From Jiella pacifica (lineage in GTDB: Bacteria > Pseudomonadota > Alphaproteobacteria > Rhizobiales > Rhizobiaceae): a stretch of 64,000 nt of DNA. How positions within the stretch are numbered: the first letter of the stretch is position 1; each line of letters begins with the position of its first letter. This document shows, one piece after another, positions 55,564 through 64,000 of this stretch. The position numbers and the translations under genes are program-made. Where the stretch lies: positions 113,312 to 177,311 of the forward strand of contig NZ_JAAAMG010000012.1 of NCBI RefSeq assembly GCF_010500815.1. Direction: 5' to 3'. Under the pieces are notes generated by a model. That model was given only the letters and a program-made list of their open reading frames with translations. It did no database searches and was not told the DNA's origin.

Positions 55564-57171
55564 CTACGCTGCTTGCCGGCCAGACGGCTTCATCGTGACG
55601 GTTTCGTCTAGGCCTGAATCCTCGACGATCTCCTCGTTCGTAAGCCGCAAGTCGAACGTCGCCTCGCCGCCTCGACGAGCCTTCTGGAGAGACCGAATGT
55701 CACGCTCGACGTCCTTGGAGAGTGGAATGTGGTATCGTGCGACCCTGGCAATGTTAAGCGGCAGGTCACCGAGGCCGTCTCGGTATTCGGATGGATTGCG
55801 ATCCGATAGAAAGGCAAGCAGCTCGTCGCGCTCGCTCTGTGAAAGCGTGGCGCGGGCTACCAAGTAGTCCTCATATTCGCCCCGTCCTTCATGCCGCTCA
55901 TAAAACGACCGGTTGAATATCATGTGGTGAGGAAGGGATAGGATGTCGACGAACTCTTCGGGCGTCGAGCCGAAGGCGAGTCGATAGAATTCTGGCTCGC
56001 CGGATACGACGCCATGCGTCGCCTGGAGAATGATCTGGAAAGACCTCAGGAAATATCGGGACCACTTCGCGCCGACATGCGACCTGTCCGGTAGATTTGT
56101 TGGCTGATATCGCATTGGGAACGAGTAGATCCGAATTCCCAACTCCTCGTTCAGCCGGACGTTCAGATACATGCGCTCGAACAGATCCGCCGGGCCGTCA
56201 TGGAAATTGTAGAGCATGTAGTTCGAGAGGTCGTTGAGCCCAAACTCATGGGCATATCGAACCGACTTCTCATAAGGTTTCTTCAGGCCGAGATGGTCAA
56301 ACGCGATCCGCAGCGGGCTAAGGCAGATGCTTGACAGTTCACGGAGATACATCGGATCCTTGCTCAGTATACGAGCGTCGACACCCTGGTTGAAATCGAC
56401 GCGGCGCAGCGAGGCGGTCCGCTCATGATCACGTTTTAACTTTGCCCCAGGCGTGAAACCGAGGTCGCGGATCTCCGCAATGATTTCCTTGAACCGCGTC
56501 GAAGCGACCACGTTGTTGTCCATGAGAATGAGGTCGCGCTTCGGACCGTAGATGGCGTCCACATCGTTGACGAACTGCACTAGCGGCGTAGCATCCCGCT
56601 GGGCGCCTTCGAGCTTCGGAACGCCGCAGAAGTGGCAGGTTCGGATGCAGCCGCGGGAGGCATAGGCGAAATAGGCGTCGCGGACCGGATACTGATACTC
56701 AATCTGATCGAGGATGCTGTAATCGGGGACAAGGTCCTCGATCGGCTTGCTGGTTATGTCGCCAGCATAAAAGTCGCCGTCGTCTTCATCGAGTTGGAGT
56801 GCCTGCGCCGGGGCGCTGTTGAGAAGCCCTCTGATGAACCGAATACCACGCCACTTTGGCTCGGCCAGAAACCGTTCGTGCATCAAGGAAGCGGCAATTC
56901 CGCCGACGAAGATGCGCTGGGTCTGACCGGCGACAAGTTCAATCGCGGCGTCGATCGTTTCCGAAATCACTTTGTATTCAAACGAAAACAGGGTCGTGAT
57001 GTAAAGGCGATCCCACGCGGTACGGCTGAGTTCCTTTGTTATCCCTTTCGTAAAAACGACATTATCCCGTTTGCCGTTAGGGCCATGATATTGAGCGATT
57101 TTCATCAAACCCAAAGGCGGGTATTTGTTTTTATAGGGCGGCTCAATCAGCAAGATGTTTTTGTTCGGCAT
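55564..57171 (-). CDS. B12-binding-like radical SAM protein of unknown function
   Basis: A 535-residue radical SAM enzyme. Residues 1-110 look like a cobalamin-binding-type Rossmann domain (ILLIEPPYKNKYPPLGLMKI and RIFVGGIAASLM). The cluster motif is RGCIRTCHFCG (Cys175, 179, 182), followed by LMDNNVVAS and the rest of the barrel. The C-terminal 150 residues are helical and unrecognised. It is first in the three-gene operon, so a modification made by radical chemistry is a plausible core activity. It is not QueE-like in length or motifs. Confidence 0.83.
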   Translation of the reverse strand: MPNKNILLIEPPYKNKYPPLGLMKIAQYHGPNGKRDNVVFTKGITKELSRTAWDRLYITTLFSFEYKVISETIDAAIELVAGQTQRIFVGGIAASLMHERFLAEPKWRGIRFIRGLLNSAPAQALQLDEDDGDFYAGDITSKPIEDLVPDYSILDQIEYQYPVRDAYFAYASRGCIRTCHFCGVPKLEGAQRDATPLVQFVNDVDAIYGPKRDLILMDNNVVASTRFKEIIAEIRDLGFTPGAKLKRDHERTASLRRVDFNQGVDARILSKDPMYLRELSSICLSPLRIAFDHLGLKKPYEKSVRYAHEFGLNDLSNYMLYNFHDGPADLFERMYLNVRLNEELGIRIYSFPMRYQPTNLPDRSHVGAKWSRYFLRSFQIILQATHGVVSGEPEFYRLAFGSTPEEFVDILSLPHHMIFNRSFYERHEGRGEYEDYLVARATLSQSERDELLAFLSDRNPSEYRDGLGDLPLNIARVARYHIPLSKDVERDIRSLQKARRGGEATFDLRLTNEEIVEDSGLDETVTMKPSGRQAA

Positions 57172-57361
57172 GTTCCCTCAACCCTCGGTTCACTCTAGCG
57201 AGTTGAAGGGCCCCCGTCGACACCCGCCCCGTGAGAACCCTTCAGTTCTCGATCGGAGATCATGTCTAGAAGCACATGAAATCACAGAGAGTGATTCGCT
57301 CAAACCCAATCGCTGCGCTGACCGGCATAATCGCGCCGACGGTCATGGACGGTGCAATGGG

Positions 57362-57634
57362 GGTATTGCCCTACGAGCCTATGTCGAGCGAAAGCTTATT
57401 TGGGCACAGATGGTCGTTCTTGGCGACATGAGCCTCGGGGGAAACGTCGTCCCGGTTCAGAACTTCGTGGAATCGCTTCAGATGGCCTTCGACGCTGGTG
57501 CGAACAGGATACTCGTCCCCATGGCGAGCGCTGCCGACATCTCGACGATCCCGCCAGAACTGTTCACGAAATTCCAGGCGTCGCTCTATTCGTATCCCAC
57601 CGATGCCGTGTTCAAAGCGCTCGGGTTGGATTGA
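57362..57634 (+). pseudogene. C-terminal fragment of a BREX BrxL-like Lon-related protease
   Basis: The + strand encodes MVVLGDMSLGGNVVPVQNF, FDAGANRILVPMASAADI and FKALGLD, the C-terminal Lon-like part of BrxL. Upstream residues do not match and no ATPase region exists, so this is a remnant of about 80 residues. It ends eight bases before the next gene. It shows that a BREX-type or similar locus once lay here. Confidence 0.78.
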
Positions 57635-57642
57635 GGTCGGCC

Positions 57643-58056
57643 ATGAACAAAACACAGGCCTTCGAGTCGTATGGAGCGGTGTTCAAGAGCGTTCGGTGGA
57701 GTTGGTCGGCGAAGGCGCCAGACGACAGCTTGGTCGTACTGACGTTTTGGAAGGACAGGCTGGTCTTCGACAAGGCGTCGAAATCGTTCAGCTACGAAGG
57801 AATGGGTTGTGATTCAGAAGATGTCGCGAATCGGGCCGGAAACGTCGAGCGACGCGAGAACATTCGAATCGCGCTCGAAAAGCTTGATGGCGTCGTCCGC
57901 GTTGTCGTCACCGTCGCGGAGGACGTGGCTGCTCGCCCGCGGAAGATCGCGAGCGTGTATCCCCTCCCTAACGTCCAGATGAAGATCACCGAATTCAACG
58001 ATAAGACCGGAGAATTCAGGGCTCGCAGCGTGCCTGGGGCTTCCAGCAGCCCCTGA
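57643..58056 (+). CDS. Small protein of the BrxL neighbourhood, unknown function
   Basis: A 137-residue protein starting MNKTQAFESYGAVFKSVRWS. It has a mixed strand-helix pattern with no signal peptide or membrane helix. It follows the BrxL fragment by eight bases and was probably co-transcribed with the intact gene; similar small proteins follow BrxL-like genes in my recollection. It is intact, but with its partner lost it may have no role. Confidence 0.65.
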   Translation: MNKTQAFESYGAVFKSVRWSWSAKAPDDSLVVLTFWKDRLVFDKASKSFSYEGMGCDSEDVANRAGNVERRENIRIALEKLDGVVRVVVTVAEDVAARPRKIASVYPLPNVQMKITEFNDKTGEFRARSVPGASSSP

Positions 58057-58152
58057 GAGAGATTGACTCGCTCCGGCCAAGCGATTCGATAAAATTGCGC
58101 GAGAGTGCGAACTATGGGTGAGAAAGCACAAACTATGCTTCCCACCACAGAA

Positions 58153-58227
58153 TGGTACGCCCAAGGGGAATCGAACCCCTCTCTCCACCGTGAAAGGGTG
58201 GCGTCCTAACCGATAGACGATGGGCGC
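58153..58227 (-). tRNA. tRNA-Glu (anticodon TTC), CCA encoded
   Basis: The minus strand reads GCGCCCATCGTCTATCGG from 58227, with anticodon stem CCACC-CTTTCAC-GGTGG (anticodon TTC) and T-arm GGGGTTCGATTCCCC. The acceptor strand TGGGCGT pairs with the 5' end and is followed by ACCA. The gene is intact. Its 3' end faces the accessory island on its left, a common attachment position for mobile elements. Confidence 0.95.
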
Positions 58228-58500
58228 AGCGAGGCGCTGTATACGGATGATTCTCTCAGTTCGCAAGCGACCCGGGTGGATTTTTCCGGGCGCAGGAAAG
58301 GCCTTCCGGATCGGGCCTGATGCATCGCCGTCCGGGCGCGGATGCGATCGCCCGACCCGGTCGAGGCCTCGTCGGGGCGATCGCGGCCGGCACGATCGGT
58401 CGCCCCACCGAGGCACCGATTCCTGGCCTGCGCGAACATGTCGCGCGGCGCCCCGGCGCATCGCTGACGCCGGCTGTTCCCCCGACTTCGTGGCGGGCGG

Positions 58501-61500
58501 TTATTTTGCCGGTGAAGCCGCGTCGCCCTCGGCTTTCGCCGCATCGTCGCCGCCGGAGCCTTTGTCGGTCGGAGGCCGCCGGTCGCGATTCTGCCATGGA
58601 AAGGCGATCCCCGGCTTGTCGGCGCGGGCGATCGGCCCCTCCTGCGAGCGGTCGGTCTCGCGGCCCCAGAGCTTGCCCTTGCGCCCCTCGGCGATGCGCT
58701 CGAAGAAGGCGAAGAGCGCCGGGACGATCAGGATGCCGATGAAGGTCGCGGCCACCATGCCGCCGATGGCCGCCCAGCCGATGGCGTTGCGCGCTGCGGC
58801 ACCTGCGCCCGACGCGGTGACCAGCGGAATGAGGCCGAGGACGAAGGCCAGCGCCGTCATCATCACCGCCCGGTAGCGCTGCCGGCCGCCGAGGATCGCC
58901 GCCTCGGTGATCTCCATGCCGTCCCGCTCCCGCCGCTCCTTGGAGAACTCGACGATCAGGATGGCGTTCTTCGCCGCCAGCCCGATCAGCATCACCATGC
59001 CGATCTGCGAATAGACGTTGGACGATTGGCCGAAGAGGAGGAGGGCGGTCGTCGCGCCGGCCGCCGCGACGCCGATCGACAGCATCACCGCCAGCGGCTG
59101 CAGCCAACTCTCATACTGGGCGACGAGGAAGAGATAGGCGAAGACGAAGGCCAGCCCGAATACCAGATAGGTGACGGAGCCGGCTTGCCGCTCCTGATAG
59201 GACGTGCCCGAAAAGGCGTAGCTGTAGCCCTCCGGCAGCGTCTGTTCGGCGACCTCCTGCAGCGCTGTCAGCGCCGCACCGGAGGAATAGCCCGCCGCCG
59301 CGTTGCCGCTGATCTCCGGGGCGGTGAAAAGGTTGTAGCGCGGCAGCGTATACGGGCCGAAGGTCGTCGAGACGTTCACCACGGTGTCGAGCGGCACCAT
59401 CTCGCCTTGCGCGTTCTTGGCGTGGAGATTGGCGATGTCGGCGGGCGAGGCCCTGGCCGGCGCGTCGGCCTGGATGCGCACCTGATAGACCCGGCCCTGG
59501 TAGAGGAACTGATTGACGTAGTTCTCGCCCATCGCCGAGCCGATGGTGGCGTAGATGTCGGAGACCGACAGGCCGAGCGTCTCGGCGCGGTCGCGGTCGA
59601 TGGAGACGTAGAGGCGCGGCACGTCGGCCGAGAAGGTCGTGCGCGCGCCGGAAATTTCCGGCCGCTGGTTGGCGGCGCTGACGAAAGAGCGCGCCACCGC
59701 CGCGACTTCCGCCGGATCCTGGCCCTTTTGCGCCAGGATCTCGAAGGTGAAGCCGCCGACCGAGCCGAGGCCCGGAATCGGCGGTGGCGGGAAGGCGGCG
59801 ACCGTGACGCCGGGGATCTGCGAGAACTGGGCGCTCAACTTGCCGAGTGTCTGGAAGACGCTGTCGCGCTCGCCCCAGGGCTTCAGCGTGATGATGCCGA
59901 GGCCGCCCGACGAGATCTGCGCCGAGTTGAGGATCGAGAAGCCCGGGATCAGCACGTAGGCCTGGACCCCTTCGGTCCGCTTGATGATGTCGCCGATCTC
60001 CAGCATCGCCTCGGTGGTCCGCTGCAGCGATGCGCCCGAGGGCAGCGACACGTCGAACAGGATGGCGCCCTGGTCCTCGGCGGGAAGCAGTGTCGAGGAG
60101 AGGCTCGTATAGCTCAGCCCCGCGATGCCGAGCGCGACCAAGAGACCGAGAAGCGCCAGTGCGACGCGCCGGACGAGGAAGCCGACGACGCCGGCATAGC
60201 CGTTGCGCGCCTTGTCGAGGCCCCAGTTGAAGGCCCGCAGAGGAGCCCAGGCCCTTGAGGGCGGGCGCATCAGGATGGCGCAGAGCGCCGGCGTCAGAGT
60301 CAGCGCGACGAGGGACGACAGGAGGATCGAGACCGACAGGGCGATGCCGAACTGGCGGTAGAGCTGGCCGGTGAGCCCAGGCAGGAAGGTCGTCGGCACG
60401 AACACCGCAAGCAGCACCAGCGTCGTCGAGATGATCGGCCCGGTGATCTCGCCCATCGCGACATGCGTCGCCTCGACCCGGCCGATGCCGCGCTCGGTCA
60501 TGTTGCGCTGGACGTTCTCGACCACCAGGATCGCGTCGTCGACGACGAGGCCGATCGCCAGGATCAGCGCGAGCAGCGTGATGACGTTGATGGTGAAGCC
60601 GATGACCAGGAGGATGGCGAAAGTGCCGATCAGGGAGACCGGGATCGCCAGGGCCGGGATCAGCGTCGATCGCCAGTCCTGCAGGAAGACGAAGACGACG
60701 ACGACGATGATCAGCGCCGTGATGGCGAGGGTGAAGACGATCTCCTCGATCGTCGCCGAAACGAAGGTCGTGGAATCGTAGATGACCTGGTACTGCAGAC
60801 CCTCGGGAAAGCTCGATTTCAATTGTTCGAGCTCGGCCTTCACCGCCGAGACCGTCTCGATGGCATTGGCGCCGGGCGACTGGTTGACCTGGATCGTCTG
60901 GCCGGCATTGTCGCCGACGAAGGTGTTGACCGCGTAGCTCTGCGCGCCGAGCTCGACCCGCGCGACGTCGCGCACCCGCACGATGGCGCCGTTGTCGCCG
61001 GTCTTGACGACGATGTTGACGAACTGGTCGGGTGAGGAGAGCTGTCCCTGCGATGTGATCGTATAGACCATGGCTTGGCCGTCCGGCGCGGGCGAGGCGC
61101 CGATCTGGCCGGTCGAGGCCGGCAGGTTCTCCGCCTGGATCGCAGCGGAGATGTCGGCGGCCGACACGTTGAGCGCCGCCATCTTCTGCGGGTCCGTCCA
61201 GATCCGCATCGCGTAGTCCGAGGGGCCGAGGACCTGGGCGTCGCCGACGCCCTCGATGCGCTGGATCGCCGGCACGACGTTGGTGGAGAGGAAGGCGCCG
61301 GACTGGATCGGGTCGAGATCGGGATTGGTCGAATAGAAGGCGACCGCCAGGAGGAAGTTCGGCGAGCGGGTGCGCACGGTGACGCCTTGGCGGGTCACCG
61401 CCTCGGGCAGCTGCGAGGTCGCAAGCTGCACCCGGTTGGAAACGTTCACCTGGGCGATGTCGGGATCGGTGCCGATGTCGAAGGTGATCGACAGCGAGTA

Positions 61501-61764
61501 GTTGCCGGAATCCGTCGAGGTCGAGGACATGTAGGTCATGTTCTCGACGCCGTTGATGGCACGCTCGAGCGGCGCGCCGACGGCTTCGGCGAGGACCGTC
61601 GAGTCGGCGCCCGGATAGCTTGCCGAGACGCTGACGGTGGGCGGCGTGATGTTCGGATACTGCTGGATCGGCAGGGTGAAGATCGCCAGCAGTCCCGCAA
61701 GGACGATGACGACCGAGACCACGACAGCGAGCCGCGGCCGGCGGATGAACAGGTCGGAGATCAC
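58501..61764 (-). CDS. RND-family multidrug efflux transporter, inner-membrane subunit (HAE1 type)
   Basis: A 1087-residue AcrB/MexB-like proton-driven pump. It starts MISDLFIRRPRLAVVVSVVI, with TLPIQQYPNITPPTVSV early, VVDDAILVVENVQR in helix 4 (proton-relay Asp pair) and GLAAKNAILIVEFSKE near the end. About twelve helices and two large periplasmic loops are evident. The charged C-terminal tail after residue 1040 is longer than in AcrB. Its ATG overlaps the stop of the upstream fusion protein gene (ATGA). Confidence 0.94.
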   Translation of the reverse strand: MISDLFIRRPRLAVVVSVVIVLAGLLAIFTLPIQQYPNITPPTVSVSASYPGADSTVLAEAVGAPLERAINGVENMTYMSSTSTDSGNYSLSITFDIGTDPDIAQVNVSNRVQLATSQLPEAVTRQGVTVRTRSPNFLLAVAFYSTNPDLDPIQSGAFLSTNVVPAIQRIEGVGDAQVLGPSDYAMRIWTDPQKMAALNVSAADISAAIQAENLPASTGQIGASPAPDGQAMVYTITSQGQLSSPDQFVNIVVKTGDNGAIVRVRDVARVELGAQSYAVNTFVGDNAGQTIQVNQSPGANAIETVSAVKAELEQLKSSFPEGLQYQVIYDSTTFVSATIEEIVFTLAITALIIVVVVFVFLQDWRSTLIPALAIPVSLIGTFAILLVIGFTINVITLLALILAIGLVVDDAILVVENVQRNMTERGIGRVEATHVAMGEITGPIISTTLVLLAVFVPTTFLPGLTGQLYRQFGIALSVSILLSSLVALTLTPALCAILMRPPSRAWAPLRAFNWGLDKARNGYAGVVGFLVRRVALALLGLLVALGIAGLSYTSLSSTLLPAEDQGAILFDVSLPSGASLQRTTEAMLEIGDIIKRTEGVQAYVLIPGFSILNSAQISSGGLGIITLKPWGERDSVFQTLGKLSAQFSQIPGVTVAAFPPPPIPGLGSVGGFTFEILAQKGQDPAEVAAVARSFVSAANQRPEISGARTTFSADVPRLYVSIDRDRAETLGLSVSDIYATIGSAMGENYVNQFLYQGRVYQVRIQADAPARASPADIANLHAKNAQGEMVPLDTVVNVSTTFGPYTLPRYNLFTAPEISGNAAAGYSSGAALTALQEVAEQTLPEGYSYAFSGTSYQERQAGSVTYLVFGLAFVFAYLFLVAQYESWLQPLAVMLSIGVAAAGATTALLLFGQSSNVYSQIGMVMLIGLAAKNAILIVEFSKERRERDGMEITEAAILGGRQRYRAVMMTALAFVLGLIPLVTASGAGAAARNAIGWAAIGGMVAATFIGILIVPALFAFFERIAEGRKGKLWGRETDRSQEGPIARADKPGIAFPWQNRDRRPPTDKGSGGDDAAKAEGDAASPAK

Positions 61765-63539
61765 TCTGTCGACCCTCCGCCGCCGGGGCCGCCCCCGGCC
61801 GCGCCGCCGGCGCCCGTCCCATCGCTTCCCGACGTGTCGCCGCCGCCCTGAGGCGCGCCGCCTGGACTGCCAGCGGCCGGTTGCGCCTCTCCCGCCTCGG
61901 CCGGTGCCGCCGCGGCTTGGGCATTGCCGTTGCCGGCCTGCGCCGTCGCCGGCCGCGGCGAGACCTTTTGACCCTCCTTCAGCGTCGCCGCACCGCGCAC
62001 CACGACGTCCTCGCCCCCCGTCAGCCCGCCGGTCACCGCGACTTCGCCGGGATCGAGTGTGCCCTCGGAGCCAGCATCCGCCGCGACGGTGATCATCCGG
62101 CGTTCGATCGTGTCGTCGTCCTTCACGATCAGAACGGAGCGGCCTTCGCGGGACAACTGGACCGCGGCCTGCGGGATCACCGGCAGCCGCGGCGGGTCCT
62201 TCTCAGTCGTCACCAGCGTGACGTTCTGGTTCGGCAGGAGATAGCCTTCGGGATTGGGAAAGCTGATCCGCGTCTCCACCGTGCCGGTGTTGGCGCTGAC
62301 CGTGTTGTCGACGAAGTCGAAAGAGCCGGTCGGCTGATATGTCGAGCCGTTCGGCAGGACCAGCGACAGGACGAAGTCTTCCGCCTCCTGCGCGGAGGAG
62401 GCGACCGCGTCTCCGGCTCCGCCCACCTCCTCGGCGCCGGGGGGCGGGCCGGACGAACCCGTCGCGGCCGAGCCCTCGGCGGAGGGCGCCTCGGGCCCTT
62501 GCGAACCCGCCGCGCCGGCATCGACCGGCTCTGCCGTATCGGGCGAGGTGGCCGCTGCCTGCCTGCCTGCGGGGCCGTCCGACTGCGAAGCGTCGCCGGT
62601 GGCATCGCCGCCGGCGCTCGTCCGATCTTCCGAGCCGCCGGCCTCGCCTGCAGGCCGTGTTTCGACCGGCGTCGGCTCGGAATTGCCGATCCCGAGCTTC
62701 TTCCAGGTGATCAGCTGCCCCTCGCCGATCGGGAAGACGCCCCAGATCGGATCCATCTGGATGAGATTGGCGAGGGCGCCGCTGCCGGTCGATACGAAAT
62801 TGCCGGCGGTGATCAGCGGCGCCGAGATCGTCCCGTCGATCGGCGCGACGATCCGGGTGTAGCTGAGGTTCAACTCGGCCTGCTGCACGGCCGCCTCGGC
62901 CTGGAGCTGGGTGGCCTGAGCGGATTCGAACGTCGCCTGCGCATCGTCGAGAGTCGACTGGCTGACGGTGCCGCTTTGTGCCAGCTCCTTGCTGCGCGCC
63001 AGGTTCCGCTGGGCCTGGTTCAGCTGCGCCTGCGCGCCCGACAGCTGCGCCCGGGCCGAGGCGAGCGCCGCATCGTACTGGGCGGTCTCGATCTGGAAGA
63101 GGAGATCGCCCTTCCGGACGCTCTCGCCGCCCTTGAAGGCGACGCTGTCGAGATAGCCTTCGACGCGGGCCTGGATCGTCACCTGCTGGATCGCCGCGAT
63201 CCGGCCGATGAATTCGAACCGGTCGCCGACGGGCTTCACCGCCGCCGTCTGGGTGATCACGGCGGGGGGCGGCTGGTTGCCGTCGCCTTGGGCCCCGCCT
63301 TCACCCCCGCCGCCGGATCCCTCGCCATCGTCGCTGGAGCCGAGGAAGGACAGAAAGTCCGGCAGCTCGATCTTGCCGATCAATGGCAGATCGAGCGTCG
63401 ACGGAGCGCTGTCCTTTCCTCCCTGAGCGGCTTGCCCGGATTGCGCCTGCGCCGGGCTGGCCGCCAAGCAGAAGACGCTCAGTGTCGCGACGGCGAAAGC
63501 CGCGGACGTCAGCCGACCGCGCGCGATGTCTCTTGTCAT
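61761..63539 (-). CDS. RND efflux periplasmic adaptor (membrane fusion protein) with long low-complexity insert
   Basis: An adaptor of 592 residues, against about 380-420 for most relatives. The signal peptide (cleavage after AQA, about residue 33) is preferred from ATG 63539; an upstream ATG at 63593 would extend it. Lipoyl and hairpin regions are clear: GYLDSVAFKGGESVRKGDLL, then a coiled hairpin with ARAQLSGAQAQLNQAQRN. A Gly/Ala/Pro/Ser-rich insert (about residues 285-395) interrupts the beta-barrel. Both termini are also rich in Gly and Pro. No outer-membrane channel gene follows. Confidence 0.88.
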   Translation of the reverse strand: MTRDIARGRLTSAAFAVATLSVFCLAASPAQAQSGQAAQGGKDSAPSTLDLPLIGKIELPDFLSFLGSSDDGEGSGGGGEGGAQGDGNQPPPAVITQTAAVKPVGDRFEFIGRIAAIQQVTIQARVEGYLDSVAFKGGESVRKGDLLFQIETAQYDAALASARAQLSGAQAQLNQAQRNLARSKELAQSGTVSQSTLDDAQATFESAQATQLQAEAAVQQAELNLSYTRIVAPIDGTISAPLITAGNFVSTGSGALANLIQMDPIWGVFPIGEGQLITWKKLGIGNSEPTPVETRPAGEAGGSEDRTSAGGDATGDASQSDGPAGRQAAATSPDTAEPVDAGAAGSQGPEAPSAEGSAATGSSGPPPGAEEVGGAGDAVASSAQEAEDFVLSLVLPNGSTYQPTGSFDFVDNTVSANTGTVETRISFPNPEGYLLPNQNVTLVTTEKDPPRLPVIPQAAVQLSREGRSVLIVKDDDTIERRMITVAADAGSEGTLDPGEVAVTGGLTGGEDVVVRGAATLKEGQKVSPRPATAQAGNGNAQAAAAPAEAGEAQPAAGSPGGAPQGGGDTSGSDGTGAGGAAGGGPGGGGSTE

Positions 63540-63884
63540 CCAGAAATCCAAGGTCTCGCCTGTCGACGTCTCGATCTGTTGCGATTTCGCCATGCCGGGC
63601 GGATATGTGGCCAGGCAGATATATCGCGATGACGCCAGAACCCAACCCGGCGAAACCTGCTGGGGCGTGAGACGGTCGGGGTGGGGGCAGCGACGAATTG
63701 AAGCGGGCGCTTGCCGTCAAGCGGTGCGAGGCGTCGATCCGGGCCGAACGGTCGGTGCTCGCTGCTCCTCTTGCTGCCGACTCGCCGTATGAGATCATGG
63801 GAATGGCAGGCTTGGGGATGCCGTCCACCCCGCAACGGCTCCGCGACCTCGAGCCCGGCGATCGCCGGCATGCGCGTCGGGCGT

Positions 63885-64000
63885 TTAATCTGCAACACAG
63901 CCTGCAGCCTTGAAGTAGTTCCAGCATTCGTCGGGTGTGAAGAGGGCGCAGATGTCGCCGACGGCCCGCCAGAGTTGGTCCAGAGTGCGGGCGGCCGCCT
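63885..64000 (-). CDS. IS630-family transposase, C-terminal end (cut by the window)
   Basis: The minus strand entering from the window end encodes LDQLWRAVGDICALF and TPDECWNYFKAAG before a TAA at 63885, the typical C-terminus of IS630-type transposases. The rest, including the DDE residues, is beyond the window. About 290 bases between here and the efflux adaptor hold nothing recognised. Confidence 0.75.
   Translation of the reverse strand, partial: AAARTLDQLWRAVGDICALFTPDECWNYFKAAGCVAD

Noticed and set aside
51572..57171. Identification of the operon as a Dnd phosphorothioation or Dpd deazaguanine system.
   Set aside because: No DndC/D/E-like, DpdA-like or partner genes are present, and the radical SAM protein does not look like QueE.
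38056..58152. A CRISPR array associated with the TniQ element, as in CRISPR-guided transposons.
   Set aside because: No regularly spaced repeats and no Cas genes are visible anywhere in the island.
59111..61924. A 937-residue open frame on the minus strand overlapping the RND transporter.
   Set aside because: Same strand as the real gene but in another frame; Arg/Pro-rich and without motifs, whereas the RND frame has all family signatures.

Overview
The window is GC-rich DNA from an alphaproteobacterium, most likely of the order Hyphomicrobiales (Rhizobiales). The evidence is the type VI secretion gene order tssK-tssL-tssM-tagF-pppA-ppkA, an alphaproteobacterial-type 6S RNA directly upstream of 5-formyltetrahydrofolate cyclo-ligase, the aroC-histone deacetylase-xseB-dxs run, bioY-M-N, DUF1344 and DUF1223 genes. 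No plasmid or phage backbone genes are seen.

Layout. 0.2-10.5 kb: end of a type VI secretion (T6SS) operon on the + strand, with baseplate protein TssK, a TssL-OmpA fusion, TssM, and the TagF / phosphatase / kinase control module. 10.6-12.9 kb: otsB-otsA for trehalose. 13-38 kb: mostly housekeeping genes. These are an MFS transporter, TerC, a GST-YmdB pair, a CAP lipoprotein, ygfA with 6S RNA, msrB, a diguanylate cyclase, a gamma-glutamylcyclotransferase-like gene, the aroC-HDAC-xseB-dxs operon, DUF1344, a LysR regulator divergent from a PNPOx-like gene, an SsuABC-type ABC transporter, the biotin ECF transporter bioYMN, DUF1223, a decayed parDE toxin-antitoxin pair, DUF305, rlmN, a potassium channel and a SelW-like protein.

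38-58.1 kb is an accessory island next to the 3' end of an intact tRNA-Glu (58153-58227). It has three parts. (1) A lower-GC metallo-beta-lactamase-fold (ComEC-like) gene at 39.6-41.2 kb. (2) A GC-rich minus-strand block at 41.4-50.0 kb with a Tn7-like heteromeric transposition module: TnsA-like, TniA/TnsB, TniB/TnsC and TniQ. Upstream of it lies a two-gene unit: a second TnsA-like protein that lacks catalytic residues, then a soluble FtsH-like AAA+ zinc protease whose frame is broken by an exact 8-bp tandem duplication. (3) Lower-GC DNA at 50.6-57.2 kb carrying a membrane protein and, convergent with it, a compact operon of a radical SAM enzyme, an HSP90/GHKL-type ATPase and a DGQHR-domain protein with an N-terminal nuclease-like domain. 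A C-terminal fragment of a BREX BrxL-like gene and its small partner gene follow. The radical SAM-GHKL-DGQHR operon and the pseudo-TnsA/FtsH-like pair are the best candidates for undescribed systems. No integrase or phage gene is visible in the island.

58.5-63.6 kb: an RND efflux pump (membrane fusion protein plus inner-membrane transporter). The window ends inside an IS630-type transposase.

Starts were re-chosen where the longest reading frame ran into an upstream gene or lacked a ribosome binding site. All assignments are from reading the sequence; no database search was possible.
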